Shown: positions 35,869-44,325, numbered from the stretch's first letter. The stretch is 64,000 nucleotides of DNA from Kribbella albertanoniae (GCF_004348455.1 NZ_SMKA01000010.1:1-64000), one strand, 5' to 3'. The notes: a model not told the origin generated them from the sequence alone. Numbers and translations: made by a program.

Positions 35869-36957
35869 TCATCTGCCAAGGCTGACAGTCCCAAGCTCGA
35901 CCAGGTAGCGGGTTAGTTCTAGCCTCTGGCCCACCAGTTGCTCCAGCTCCTCCGTCATTGGCTCAGCCATTCGGTTAAGGGGCAGTGACGCGAAAGCGCT
36001 TCGCAGCATCAGAGCGCTGTCGAGTCCGGTCCGCACGTCGTCTGTGGTGATGTTGCTGCATCCCTCGCTGACGAGCCCGGCGTGGTAGCGATCTATCAGG
36101 AGCTCGCGGAGTTCGGCGAGCTCGGCGACGGTCAGCTCGCCGGAGTGGGCGCGGCCGATCAGCAGCTGACCAAGGTCGTCGCCAGCGGCGACCATTCCGC
36201 CAGGCGACCAATCGATCCCGACGAAGGTGTCGGAGGCGTCGGTCGGTATGAGTAGGTTCTGCGGGCAAGCGTCGCCATGACTCATCAGGTGCGGGCGACC
36301 GGCCAACTCCTGGAGTACCTGCGGGATTCTCGACGCCAGTTCCTCCAGGTCGTGGCGAAGGTTCGAGCCAGCCAACAGCGGGTGCTCCCAGGTGGTTGGG
36401 TCGAGCAGCGGGGGCAACGCGAACTGCTCGACGAACCCGCTGACCATCATGCTGGTGAACCGGCCTGGAGTCCTGTCGATTGCTGCCGGCAGGGTGTCGT
36501 TTCTGGTCAGCCTGACGTTCAAGCGGCCGAGCAACTGCGCCGCGGCCCCGTACCGTTCGCGGTCCCACGCTGATTCCGTCGTGCGTACGTCTTCCATCAC
36601 CATCACGAGATGGTCGTCGTCGAGCAGATCGACACCGTAGAGCTCTGGCAGCCGCAGCCCGGTCGGCAGCGAGTAGGTAAGTCCGTCAATGTAGACATCC
36701 GCCTCGTAGCGCCAGAGGTCGCCTCTCACGGCCAGGGTCTGGAACTCGGCTGGCAGCAACGCGAGCTGCGGCCAGAGTCGATACGACCGCAGCACCTTGA
36801 CGAACAACGACTTGTCACCGAATCGCACCCGGTACAGTCCGGCGGTGGTTGGCGAGTTAGCTGCGTACCTGACCTCCTCAAGGGTCCAGTCGTGGTCGCC
36901 GAGCGCGAGCAAGCTTTGCAAGCTCGAACCCAGCCGATAGGTCAGTTCCGGATCCAC
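35869..36957 (-). CDS. Aminoglycoside-phosphotransferase-like kinase (APH fold)
   Basis: The 362-aa protein has the choline/aminoglycoside kinase signatures. HLMSHGDACPQNLLIP carries the catalytic Asp and metal-binding Asn, and FVGIDWSPGG is the DFG-equivalent. The N-lobe strand LFVKVLRSY supplies the ATP-binding Lys. GTG at 36957 has GAGGGAG upstream; a longer frame would add an unrelated head. It is the last gene of the tight run 42077-35869. It could phosphorylate a drug, sugar or metabolite. Confidence 0.85.
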   Translation of the reverse strand: MDPELTYRLGSSLQSLLALGDHDWTLEEVRYAANSPTTAGLYRVRFGDKSLFVKVLRSYRLWPQLALLPAEFQTLAVRGDLWRYEADVYIDGLTYSLPTGLRLPELYGVDLLDDDHLVMVMEDVRTTESAWDRERYGAAAQLLGRLNVRLTRNDTLPAAIDRTPGRFTSMMVSGFVEQFALPPLLDPTTWEHPLLAGSNLRHDLEELASRIPQVLQELAGRPHLMSHGDACPQNLLIPTDASDTFVGIDWSPGGMVAAGDDLGQLLIGRAHSGELTVAELAELRELLIDRYHAGLVSEGCSNITTDDVRTGLDSALMLRSAFASLPLNRMAEPMTEELEQLVGQRLELTRYLVELGTVSLGR

Positions 36958-36991
36958 AATCTCCCTCGTTTCGCCCGAGCGCCGACATATT

Positions 36992-37552
36992 TCAGCTGCG
37001 AACAGTCCGCCAGCGCGACACGTCGCCGTACTCGCCAGCCTCGGCCGCACTCAACTGGTGGAGTACCTGAGCCACCGCAGTACCTGTCGTTGGTACCGGC
37101 GTACGGGCGGTGAACGTGCTCCACGGCCTCAACGGCCCGGGTGTCTGCTCGCCACTTGGCAGCGGCCACTTCCACCCGTTGACATAGGCGAATGCACAGT
37201 CGACCAAGATCAAGGCCTGAGCGTCGAATTGCCCATCATCCGCCAAGCACTTGCCCGTGCCGACGTTGACGATCTGTGTGCCATCGAACGGGTGATCCGC
37301 CGGGAATGGATGTGGCCGCATTTGCCACAGCTGATACTTGCCGACGGCTCCGGGGACTGCCCTGGCCAGCTTCACTGTCGCACTGACAGGATCGGCCTCC
37401 ATCACCCAGGTAGCGTTGTCACGGGAAAGTCCCTCATTGACCAGGAGCACAGCCACGCGCTCGTCCGCCGCCGTTGCGGGCACGGCACACACCATAGGTG
37501 TCAGCACAGCAAGCGATACGCCCGCCGCAACTGACCGCCACGATCTCTTCAT
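36992..37552 (-). CDS. Secreted beta-trefoil-like protein
   Basis: The 186-aa protein has a signal peptide (VAAGVSLAVLTPMVCAVPAT, cleavage near AADE). The mature part contains YQLWQM, IVNVGTGKCLADDGQFDAQA and LVDCAFAYVNGWKW, a ricin-type repeat with a Cys pair. It is 34-bp spaced from genes on both sides in the long minus-strand run. It is the fourth member of this small secreted group in the window. Confidence 0.72.
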   Translation of the reverse strand: MKRSWRSVAAGVSLAVLTPMVCAVPATAADERVAVLLVNEGLSRDNATWVMEADPVSATVKLARAVPGAVGKYQLWQMRPHPFPADHPFDGTQIVNVGTGKCLADDGQFDAQALILVDCAFAYVNGWKWPLPSGEQTPGPLRPWSTFTARTPVPTTGTAVAQVLHQLSAAEAGEYGDVSRWRTVRS

Positions 37553-37586
37553 CCTTCTCCTCAGGTCCAGATCATCGATTGCGTAC

Positions 37587-38525
37587 CTAGCAAGCGGGTT
37601 CTTCCGCCGGTGCTGGATTGCTCCCTTCGTCCGCTAGCTGGCCGACGGGGACGGCACCTCTGACGCTGATGCTGACAGCGCCGTAGGTGAAGCCGAGGTG
37701 TTCGTTCAGGCGACGCATGTTCGCGTTGCCAGCCTGGGTCCAGGTGTAGATCTCGGTGATGCCGTGTGCCGCAGCCCATGCCATACTGGTTCGCTTGAGG
37801 GTGGAGGCGACCGATCGACCGCGCCACTCTCTCCGCACTCCCGTGTAGGCAACCTCCGCTCGATGCGGCAGATCCGAGTCCAGCATCAGGCCAGCAACGC
37901 CGACCACCTTGCCGTCAGCGACCGCGACGAACATCGCCGCAGGCTCATTGATCCACTCGCATTCCCAATCTTCGAGCGACACCTGGAGAAGACTTGGCAC
38001 ATCCATGTCAGGGAAGGTCGCAACCGCGACCTGCGAGTATGCGGCCTGCCACAGCTCCGGGCGGTCGGCGACTGCAACAATCTCGTACCCCTGCGGTGGG
38101 GTCGGCTGCGCCTCAACACCGATCATCCGCACCTGCTCGATCTGGCGATCCGTTTCAACGAAACCAAATCGTTCGGCGAACGCCAGTGATCCCTCGTCTC
38201 CTACCCCTGAACCGGCTCTGCTGTAGCCGTGATCCACGGCGTGATCGACCAATGCCTCGAGCAACTCAGTACCGACCCCGCGACGGCGCCACTCAGGTAG
38301 AACGCGCGGGGCGAGAAACGCCCGCTCTGCTTCCTCAGACCGGTCTGCCAAGCCGCTGCCAAACACCTGGCCCTCCGACTCCGCGAGCACGAGAAGTCGT
38401 TCGGGAGTAGCCATTTCTTGCAGGTCCGCTGTACTGGGGCAGCGTTCGTTGGGATGTACGACCATCCGCACCCAGCGCCACGCCTGATAGTCGGCGTCAG
38501 ATCGCACTTCCCTGATTGTCAGCAT
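37587..38525 (-). CDS. Tandem-domain GNAT acetyltransferase
   Basis: The 312-aa protein has two GNAT domains. The first (residues about 1-145) carries APRVLPEWRRRGVGTELLEA as its acetyl-CoA loop. The second (about 150-300) carries YTGVRREWRGRSVASTLKRT and then NMRRLNEHLGFTYG. Tandem GNATs include mycothiol synthase and aminoglycoside acetyltransferases, but this sequence does not allow assignment. ATG at 38525 is the natural start (MLTIREVRSDADY). Confidence 0.88.
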   Translation of the reverse strand: MLTIREVRSDADYQAWRWVRMVVHPNERCPSTADLQEMATPERLLVLAESEGQVFGSGLADRSEEAERAFLAPRVLPEWRRRGVGTELLEALVDHAVDHGYSRAGSGVGDEGSLAFAERFGFVETDRQIEQVRMIGVEAQPTPPQGYEIVAVADRPELWQAAYSQVAVATFPDMDVPSLLQVSLEDWECEWINEPAAMFVAVADGKVVGVAGLMLDSDLPHRAEVAYTGVRREWRGRSVASTLKRTSMAWAAAHGITEIYTWTQAGNANMRRLNEHLGFTYGAVSISVRGAVPVGQLADEGSNPAPAEEPAC

Positions 38526-38551
38526 CACTTGGCTCCGAAGGTCCGTCGCCC

Positions 38552-39205
38552 CTAGGCCAAGGGAAAAGTGACGGTCAACGGTGCGCTCTGGCCTGATAGT
38601 TGCCCGTCCACCCCAACCGCTCGCACGGTCAGCGAATGCGTGCTGCCGGGCTCGACACACTCGTTGTTGATGAGGTGTGCTGCGGTGAGCTGAGTGCCTA
38701 CTGCGCCTGCCACGAACGACGATCCTGAGTAGAGCGAGTAGGTAACTGCTCCACTGTCCGGTACTGCATCCCACGCGATGCTCTGGAGACGACCAGCAGA
38801 GATGACTGCGCGTAGGTTTCCCGGCGTCGGGGGTGCTGGTACCGACCAAGACAGCGTGGTGAAACCGATGAGCGCTGGTTCCGAACGGTTGCCGGCCGGA
38901 TCAACAGCCCGCACGCTGGCCTGGTACGACGTACCTGCGTCGAAACCGCCGAACAACTGGCTGGTCCCCAACGCGATCGCCTCCCAGCCCCCCGATGCGA
39001 CGCGGACGTCGTACCGCACCGGACCCGAGTCATCGGTCGACGGCTGCCAGTCGAAGGTCACCGTTGTCGCGGTGAGCTGACTGACCTTCAGATCCGACGG
39101 CATCGTCGGCGGCCTGGTGTCCGGTTCGGCCCAAGCAGGACCAGTCGTCAGGGCCAGGCTTGTCACGGTGATGATTGCGACGAGCAGAGAGCGTGGGGCG
39201 GACAT
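38552..39205 (-). CDS. Secreted fibronectin type III protein
   Basis: The 217-aa protein has a signal peptide (LLVAIITVTSLALTTGPAWA) followed by two Fn3 domains. The first contains PPTMPSDLKVSQLTATTVTF, YDVRVASGGW and YQASVRAVDPAGNRSEPA. The second contains PTPGNLRAVISAGRLQSIAW and SLTVRAVGVDGQLSG. ATG at 39205 is chosen for GGAGG 4 nt upstream. Its role is probably cell-surface or carbohydrate contact. It lies in the exported-protein operon, 67 bp after the binding-protein gene. Confidence 0.85.
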   Translation of the reverse strand: MSAPRSLLVAIITVTSLALTTGPAWAEPDTRPPTMPSDLKVSQLTATTVTFDWQPSTDDSGPVRYDVRVASGGWEAIALGTSQLFGGFDAGTSYQASVRAVDPAGNRSEPALIGFTTLSWSVPAPPTPGNLRAVISAGRLQSIAWDAVPDSGAVTYSLYSGSSFVAGAVGTQLTAAHLINNECVEPGSTHSLTVRAVGVDGQLSGQSAPLTVTFPLA

Positions 39206-39272
39206 ACAACCTCCAATGGCCGAACGGTGCCCGATCACCTGCAATACGCAGGCGAACCATGAAGTGGTTCAC

Positions 39273-40247
39273 TCACTTCTTCATCAGTGCCGCGATCGCA
39301 TCGTCGAGGACCTGCTTGGCGGAACCGGCGCCGCCAGACTGCCAATAGTTCTTGACAAAGAACACACGATTGCTCTGCACTGCTCTGAGGCGCTTCCACA
39401 ACTCGTTGCTGGTCATAAAGCCCGTATCTGCCTGCCGCTGCTCGAGAAAGATGATGTCGGCGTCCAGCAAGTCGAGCCGCTCGAGGCTAACGGCGAACGA
39501 TTGGTAGGCATCGACCTTCTGTGCGCGCTGCGCTGCGGGCCTGATGAGACCCAACTCGTCGACGACATTCGTGCCCAGGTTCCGCTTGTACATCGACACG
39601 GCTACATTGTCGTTCGTGACCTTGCCAACCGTCACTTCCAATCCGTCGACCACCTCGGGATGCTCCGTCCGGAAGTCAGCGACCTTATCGTCGTAGCTTG
39701 TGATGTAGGCCTCCGCCATGGACTGCAGATTCAGCACTCCTGCAGTGGCTCGTAAGGACGAGCGCCAGTCGTCGAATGACCTCCGCCCATCTGGAACGGT
39801 GTAGACGACAACAGGGGCAATCGCCTCGAGCTTGGTGATCACCTCGTCGGTGGTCTGATCCTTGGCCAGCAGGAACGCGTCCGGTTTGAGTGCTCCAACC
39901 GCCTCATACTTCGGCTCGAACGCCTCGCCGATGGCAGACACTCCGGCCTCGGTCGCCTTCGCGACCATGACTGGCGACAGACTGGGATCCTTCCGAAAGT
40001 ACTCAAGGCCAAACGCGCCAGCAACCTCGGTCAGGTCAGCGTCCAATGCGATCAGGTTGTCGAAGGTGATCCAATCCACCACGAGGCGCTCGGGCCGGAC
40101 AGGAATGCGTACAGACTTCCCTGTCGCCGATGCGACCTCGCGCACCGAGGAGGACTGTCCTTCGGACGGCTGCGCACCGGCGCCACATCCGATTGTCGTC
40201 AGGGATACCAGCAAAGCGGCTGAGACAAGCCGCGGATTGAACCCCAC
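39273..40247 (-). CDS. Siderophore/iron-type ABC substrate-binding lipoprotein
   Basis: The 324-aa protein is a FecB/BtuF-type (class III) binding protein. The lipobox LVSLTTIGC lies at residues about 12-20, and the domain begins RIPVRPERLVVDWITFDNLI. KPDAFLLAKDQTTDEVITKL and LEAIAPVVVY are typical of the fold. GTG at 40247 is chosen for GGAGG upstream and because it starts just before the signal. No permease or ATPase gene is nearby, so it either uses a remote transporter or only captures its ligand. Confidence 0.85.
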   Translation of the reverse strand: MGFNPRLVSAALLVSLTTIGCGAGAQPSEGQSSSVREVASATGKSVRIPVRPERLVVDWITFDNLIALDADLTEVAGAFGLEYFRKDPSLSPVMVAKATEAGVSAIGEAFEPKYEAVGALKPDAFLLAKDQTTDEVITKLEAIAPVVVYTVPDGRRSFDDWRSSLRATAGVLNLQSMAEAYITSYDDKVADFRTEHPEVVDGLEVTVGKVTNDNVAVSMYKRNLGTNVVDELGLIRPAAQRAQKVDAYQSFAVSLERLDLLDADIIFLEQRQADTGFMTSNELWKRLRAVQSNRVFFVKNYWQSGGAGSAKQVLDDAIAALMKK

Positions 40248-40272
40248 TACTGCTGCCTCCAATTGCGGATGG

Positions 40273-40947
40273 TCAGGGTGTACTCGCAACGGCCTTCTTG
40301 CCCTCGGGGCTGATCGCGTGCCAAGTCCCCTTGAGCCCCTCGCCTAGAACGTCGCCTGGCTTCTGGTCCTTGGCAAACCGATAGAGGGGCCAGCCGCCCA
40401 AGGTCGCCTGCACATCCTTGTCTCGACGAACGACAGTGCCGAGCTTGGACTGCTCGACGCCAGCGCCGGCAACGGGCGCACCGTCGCGAACGTAGACAGG
40501 CTTCCACGCAGACAGACAAGTCTTGGTGTTGCACACCGACACCGGTGGATCCGTGCCGTCCAGAGTCGACAAGTAGAGCGTGAAGCCCTCAGCATCGACC
40601 GCCGTCGGTCCGAGCTTCGTCGTGCCGCCCTTGACAACAACGGCTCTCTCCGTCCCATCGTCGCCGGGAGGAGTGGTACCGGGTGCCTCTGTCGGCGGCA
40701 AAGCACCAGTGCCGACCGATGGCTCGCCAGGCGACTCGGAACCTGGTACGGCCGATGGCGGTCCAGACGGCTCAGCCGATGGCTGCCCAGAGGGAGCGAT
40801 CGTTGGTTCATCAGATGCCCCGACGGCGGGAGGCGCCACCACTGGTACAGGCGCGCTTGTCACCACGTCGCCGACGACCGGGCTGAAGCACGTCACAGCT
40901 ACTGTTGCCCCGATCACCCAAAGCATAGTGGGCAGGCTTTTGAACAC
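40273..40947 (-). CDS. Lipoprotein_15 secreted repeat protein
   Basis: The 224-aa protein starts at GTG 40947 with a hydrophobic leader (MLWVIGATVAVTCFSPVVG). A long Pro/Ser/Glu linker precedes a two-part repeat: AEGFTLYLSTLDGTDPP with CNTKTCLSAWKP, and ATLGGWPLYRFAKDQKPGDV ending GEGLKGTWHAISPEG. It parallels the lipoprotein at 35138. It is 12 bp downstream of the Rieske gene, so the two are almost certainly co-transcribed. A role in extracytoplasmic redox or metal handling is inferred from that pairing. Confidence 0.85.
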   Translation of the reverse strand: MFKSLPTMLWVIGATVAVTCFSPVVGDVVTSAPVPVVAPPAVGASDEPTIAPSGQPSAEPSGPPSAVPGSESPGEPSVGTGALPPTEAPGTTPPGDDGTERAVVVKGGTTKLGPTAVDAEGFTLYLSTLDGTDPPVSVCNTKTCLSAWKPVYVRDGAPVAGAGVEQSKLGTVVRRDKDVQATLGGWPLYRFAKDQKPGDVLGEGLKGTWHAISPEGKKAVASTP

Positions 40948-40959
40948 GTCAGGTCCTCG

Positions 40960-41433
40960 CTACGCCTGGTAGACAGCGCCGTTGCGCTCCACAACGGCCA
41001 CAGACGGGAGTGGCTTCTTCGCGGGCCCAGCGACCCGTTCGCCACTGGCCGCGTCGAACTTGCTCTTGTGACAGGGACAGTTGATCGTTCCGCCCGTCAC
41101 ATCGGTCACAGCACATCCCTGATGAGTGCAGACCGCGGAGAACGCAGCGATCTTGCCGCTGCCGTCCTTGGTGAGCACAACCTTCTGCTCCTTGAGCACC
41201 ACGCCACCGCCGGCCGGGATGTCCGCGACCTGGGCGAGCGGCGGATCGGTCGGCACCTCCGACCCTGCGCTCGGGCTCTCTGGCTGAGGCGACGAGACCC
41301 GCGGTTGCGGTTGCGTCGCCACTGGCGGGGCCTCCTGCTTGATCACACATCCGGTCAGTGCCGTGGTTGTCGCCACTGCACCGCCTGCCAACAGAACTGT
41401 CCGGCGCTCGACAGCGGACACTGGCTTGGTCAT
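40960..41433 (-). CDS. Rieske [2Fe-2S] lipoprotein
   Basis: The 157-aa protein has a twin-arginine-like leader (VERRTVLLAGGAVAT) merging into a lipobox (TALTGC). A Pro-rich linker and a Rieske domain follow. The two cluster-binding boxes are CTHQGCAV and CPCHKSKFDAASG, giving the Cys-X-His ... Cys-X2-His ligand set. It carries one electron on the outer face of the membrane. ATG at 41433 has TAGGAGC upstream. The small size fits the stand-alone arsenite-oxidase/Qcr-like family seen in actinobacteria. Confidence 0.93.
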   Translation of the reverse strand: MTKPVSAVERRTVLLAGGAVATTTALTGCVIKQEAPPVATQPQPRVSSPQPESPSAGSEVPTDPPLAQVADIPAGGGVVLKEQKVVLTKDGSGKIAAFSAVCTHQGCAVTDVTGGTINCPCHKSKFDAASGERVAGPAKKPLPSVAVVERNGAVYQA

Positions 41434-41459
41434 TCGATTTGCTCCTAGTCGCGAGATTG

Positions 41460-42077
41460 TCAACGCAGCGGTACGCCGGATTGCGTGAAGTACCACAATC
41501 CGGCCGTCGCCCAGGCCCCGATCAGCAGGGCGAACAGCAGGCCACCGGCAGCAGGCAAGGCCCAGCCCGGCAGCGCTTTGGACCGAAGTACGAGCATCTT
41601 GGTGGTAAAAGCGCCATAGAAGGCGCACCCAAAGAGGGAGTGGAGCGCGGCTCGGGCACCGACTGTGCTGTAGCCCAGGCTCCATAGACAGTGGTAGGCC
41701 ACTGGGAGCGTGGCTAGGAAGGCGATCGACCCACTCCACCGATGCCACAGCGGCAGTACTTTAGGCATCTTTCTTGCGGCAGGCAGCCGACCCCACATCC
41801 ACGCCGCCGAGACGAGTTGGAAGATGCCGAGCAGCACTCCCGCAGTGGCGAGCCACACCTTCATCGGAGTCATCTCCGTGAAGCCGATCAACAGCGCCAG
41901 CGGTCGCCCGGTGGGGACGTGTGTCCGGCCATAGATTCCAAGCGACAGCGCCACTAAGGCCCCGGCGACAGCGAACACCAGCAGCAGGCCGGCCCCAGAC
42001 CTTCCAGCTGGCTGGTTAGGGCCCTTATCCGGCTCAGTCAGCGCCATCTCGATGGTTGCATCAGCATCCGCGTCCAT
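41460..42077 (-). CDS. Multi-helix membrane protein, possible haem-b carrier (DUF6529-like)
   Basis: The 205-aa protein has five hydrophobic segments. Conserved-looking His lie in or near helices (PLWHRWSGSIAFLATL, PVAYHCLWSLGYS, ALHSLFGCAFYGAF), a pattern seen in cytochrome-b561/ferric-reductase-like proteins. The similarity to DUF6529 is from memory of such neighbourhoods and not proven. It is the first gene of the run and lies 26 bp before the Rieske gene. It is a good candidate to pass electrons to it. ATG 42077 is preferred to GTG 42095. Confidence 0.7.
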   Translation of the reverse strand: MDADADATIEMALTEPDKGPNQPAGRSGAGLLLVFAVAGALVALSLGIYGRTHVPTGRPLALLIGFTEMTPMKVWLATAGVLLGIFQLVSAAWMWGRLPAARKMPKVLPLWHRWSGSIAFLATLPVAYHCLWSLGYSTVGARAALHSLFGCAFYGAFTTKMLVLRSKALPGWALPAAGGLLFALLIGAWATAGLWYFTQSGVPLR

Positions 42078-42346
42078 TGCCTCGCTGCCCTCCACGACGA
42101 AACGTCATAACGTGGCTCAGTACGCAGCCCGCACCCCACCCGGTTCACACGGCGAGATCGCGGAGGCTAAGAGAGGCCGACGAGTCCTTGGACCAAGAGG
42201 TTGGGCTGCTATCCGATGACGAGACACTGGCTGCCGAGTGGAACGCTCCCCAACCCACCAATCACGCCTGGCTCCGATACCCGACAACACCCAAGCCTGA
42301 CACTGCCGGGCAGCCTGGCTAGAGGGAGACTTCCAGTGTGATCTCA

Positions 42347-42796
42347 TCACGCAGCGGGAATCCCGTAGTCGCCAACCTCCGGGATGGTCGGCTTCACCTT
42401 GCGAGACTGGTCCACGGCTCCGGCGGCAACCGCGACCATCCGCAGACCACGTCGTTGGTAGAACCGGAGGGCGTCGACGTTGTCGTTGGTAGTGACGAGC
42501 CACAACCGCCGCTCGGCGGCCTTCCGGGCGATCTCGGTCGCCGCGGCCAGCAGCGCCGCGCCGACTCCCGTCCGGCGCTCGGCTGCCTGCAGGGTAACCA
42601 CCTCGAAATCGTCGCCCTGTATGCCGTAGGTGAGCAGGCCGTCGATCTCACCATTCCGCTCGACAATCAGCCCCGGCAAGGTCGTTGCGTCGAAGGTGAT
42701 GCCGTGGACCACGACCGTCGTACCGCTGCCGGCCAGGTCGAGGAACTGCGCGACCGCTCGTTCATCGCCCGGAGCGATCGCGCGGACCTCGATCAT
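42347..42796 (-). CDS. GNAT acetyltransferase with frameshifted C-terminus
   Basis: The 149-aa protein has the GNAT core ERRTGVGAALLAAATEIARK and TTNDNVDALRFYQRRGLRMV. The frame stops at GDYGIPAA, but one base shift restores PLRDEITLEVSL and a stop at 42319-42321, the normal end of this subfamily. One extra C in the CCCGCT run explains it. The lost tail is the final beta strand, so activity may be reduced. The start overlaps the 43-aa gene by 4 bp. Confidence 0.85.
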   Translation of the reverse strand: MIEVRAIAPGDERAVAQFLDLAGSGTTVVVHGITFDATTLPGLIVERNGEIDGLLTYGIQGDDFEVVTLQAAERRTGVGAALLAAATEIARKAAERRLWLVTTNDNVDALRFYQRRGLRMVAVAAGAVDQSRKVKPTIPEVGDYGIPAA

Positions 42797-42924
42797 GAGC
42801 GCGGGTAGCCGATTACGGCCAGGTCCTCGGCCAGGTCGGACAGGATCCGCCTGCGGTTCAGTGACGTCACGCCGGACTCGATCAGCGCGTAATCATGGCG
42901 AATCGACTCGATGTCGAGCTTCAC
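42793..42924 (-). CDS. 43-aa protein coupled between methyltransferase and GNAT
   Basis: GTG at 42924 overlaps the methyltransferase stop (GTGA), and the stop overlaps the GNAT start (ATGA). The product starts MKLDIESIRHDYALIESGVT and ends AVIGYPRS, a charged, helical, soluble small protein. Double 4-bp overlaps are a strong sign of a real translated gene. No family was recognised. Confidence 0.7.
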   Translation of the reverse strand: MKLDIESIRHDYALIESGVTSLNRRRILSDLAEDLAVIGYPRS

Positions 42925-43724
42925 TCGAATTGCCTCCGAGCCTGCAGTGCGTAGGTGAGCGGCATGTCCTGCCCGCCGATCCGCAGTCGGTACTTGCCGT
43001 CGTCGCCACGGGTCATCACGTCGGACCGGTGCTCCTGCGACTCTGCGACGTAGTCGGTGAGGCTCTCGATGATCAGCCCGGACCGCGCCGCCGCCGTGAC
43101 GATCTCACCGAGCCCATGCGGGAAGGCGACATAGTCCTGCGACACCGAGGCGCCGCCCGCATAGCTGTCTTCCCATCGATCAACGTGTGGCGCGGCTCCG
43201 GTCAACGGCTCACCAAACACCAACGGATCTACAGAGTCGACGGCTAGCGAGATTGGATGCAGCTCAACCAACACCAGCCGTCCTCCTGGCCGAAGTGCCC
43301 GCCACGCCCCGCCGAACCACGCGTCCAGGTCACCAATCCAGCACAAAGCGCCGTACGACGCGAACACCACATCGAATTGCCCGTCCAACGACTCCGGCAG
43401 TCTCTGCGCATCTGCCTCCACGAACGTTGCCGGCAGCCCTGCACGCAGGGCCAGCTCGCGAGCCAGCGCAATCGCGGCCGGCGAGAAATCGACTCCGGTC
43501 ACCCGGGCACCTCGCCGCGCCCAATCCAAAGAGTCCAACCCGAAATGGCACTGCAGATGAAGGAGGTCGACGCCGTCTACAGCCCCGACCTCGTCAATAC
43601 AGATCTCGCCCAGTACCGACTTGCCAGCCAGAAAGCCTTCAACATCGTAGTAGTCACTGGTCGCCTCGGAGTGAGCGGTCACCAACTGCTCCCAAAGCGC
43701 CCTATTCAGCTCGATATCACTCAC
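42921..43724 (-). CDS. SAM-dependent methyltransferase
   Basis: The 267-aa class I methyltransferase has VDLLHLQCHFGLDSLDWARR (motif I variant), VTGVDFSPAAIALARELA, FVEADAQRLPESL and FDVVFASYGALCW. GGAWRALRPGGRLVLVE completes the core. GTG at 43724 has GGAGG 7 nt upstream. It heads a three-gene coupled operon with the 43-aa protein and the GNAT, and lies 49 bp downstream of the ECF sigma gene. The substrate is unknown. Confidence 0.9.
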   Translation of the reverse strand: MSDIELNRALWEQLVTAHSEATSDYYDVEGFLAGKSVLGEICIDEVGAVDGVDLLHLQCHFGLDSLDWARRGARVTGVDFSPAAIALARELALRAGLPATFVEADAQRLPESLDGQFDVVFASYGALCWIGDLDAWFGGAWRALRPGGRLVLVELHPISLAVDSVDPLVFGEPLTGAAPHVDRWEDSYAGGASVSQDYVAFPHGLGEIVTAAARSGLIIESLTDYVAESQEHRSDVMTRGDDGKYRLRIGGQDMPLTYALQARRQFE

Positions 43725-43773
43725 GGTGGGTCCTCCGCTCGTTCGTGAACTCAATGTAGGCATCCGATCTTGG

Positions 43774-44325
43774 TCAAGAGCTAGCGTCCAGCGGATCGGA
43801 GTCACGGAGGTGATCCAGCAACTCCTTGAGGCGGCGTTGTGCTCTGGCCGTCCGGCTCTTAACGGTGCCGAGGGCAACGTCCAGGACCTTGGCGATCTCG
43901 CTCTGCGAGTACCCGTCGAAATAGGCGAGCTGCAGAACCCGCCGCTCGTCCGGATGAAGCTTCTCCAGCGCTTCACGAACCTGCCAGGCCTGCCAGGCGT
44001 CCTCCAACGAGGGGTTGTCCGCCTGCAACGCCTCCGCCTCCCACGACACGTCCAGCGACAGATTCTTCGCCGAACGGTGTTCACGGCGATAGACGTCGAT
44101 GGCGGCACGCCTCGTGATGGCGTAAAGCCACGGTTTCAGCTCCCGGCTCGGGTCGAACTTGGCCGCCCCTTGCCATGCCTGGACGAAGGCGCGCTGGACG
44201 GCGTCGGCCGCGTACTCACGATCGCCCAGCATGCTGAAGGCAGTCGCGAACATCGGGCCGGCGTACAGGCGGTACATGTCGGTCAGAGCAGTTTGATCGC
44301 CGCGATGAAATCTCTCACCCAGCAT
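43774..44325 (-). CDS. ECF sigma factor
   Basis: The 183-aa sigma-70 family ECF protein has region 2 with DAVQRAFVQAWQGAAKFDPS and KPWLYAITRRAAIDVYRREH. Region 4 has EALEKLHPDERRVLQLAYFD and SQSEIAKVLDVALGTVKSRT. ATG at 44325 (MLGERFHRGD) is chosen; an upstream GTG at 44349 with GAGG is possible. No anti-sigma gene is adjacent. A TAGGTA element lies upstream at 44501-44537. The protein at 48685 is a close paralog. Confidence 0.92.
   Translation of the reverse strand: MLGERFHRGDQTALTDMYRLYAGPMFATAFSMLGDREYAADAVQRAFVQAWQGAAKFDPSRELKPWLYAITRRAAIDVYRREHRSAKNLSLDVSWEAEALQADNPSLEDAWQAWQVREALEKLHPDERRVLQLAYFDGYSQSEIAKVLDVALGTVKSRTARAQRRLKELLDHLRDSDPLDASS

Noticed and set aside
36671-36678. TAGGTA inside the APH-like gene
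   Set aside because: A single half-site in coding DNA, without spacing partner.
37584-37590. TACCTAG at the stop of the double GNAT gene
   Set aside because: It has no partner half-site and includes the stop codon.
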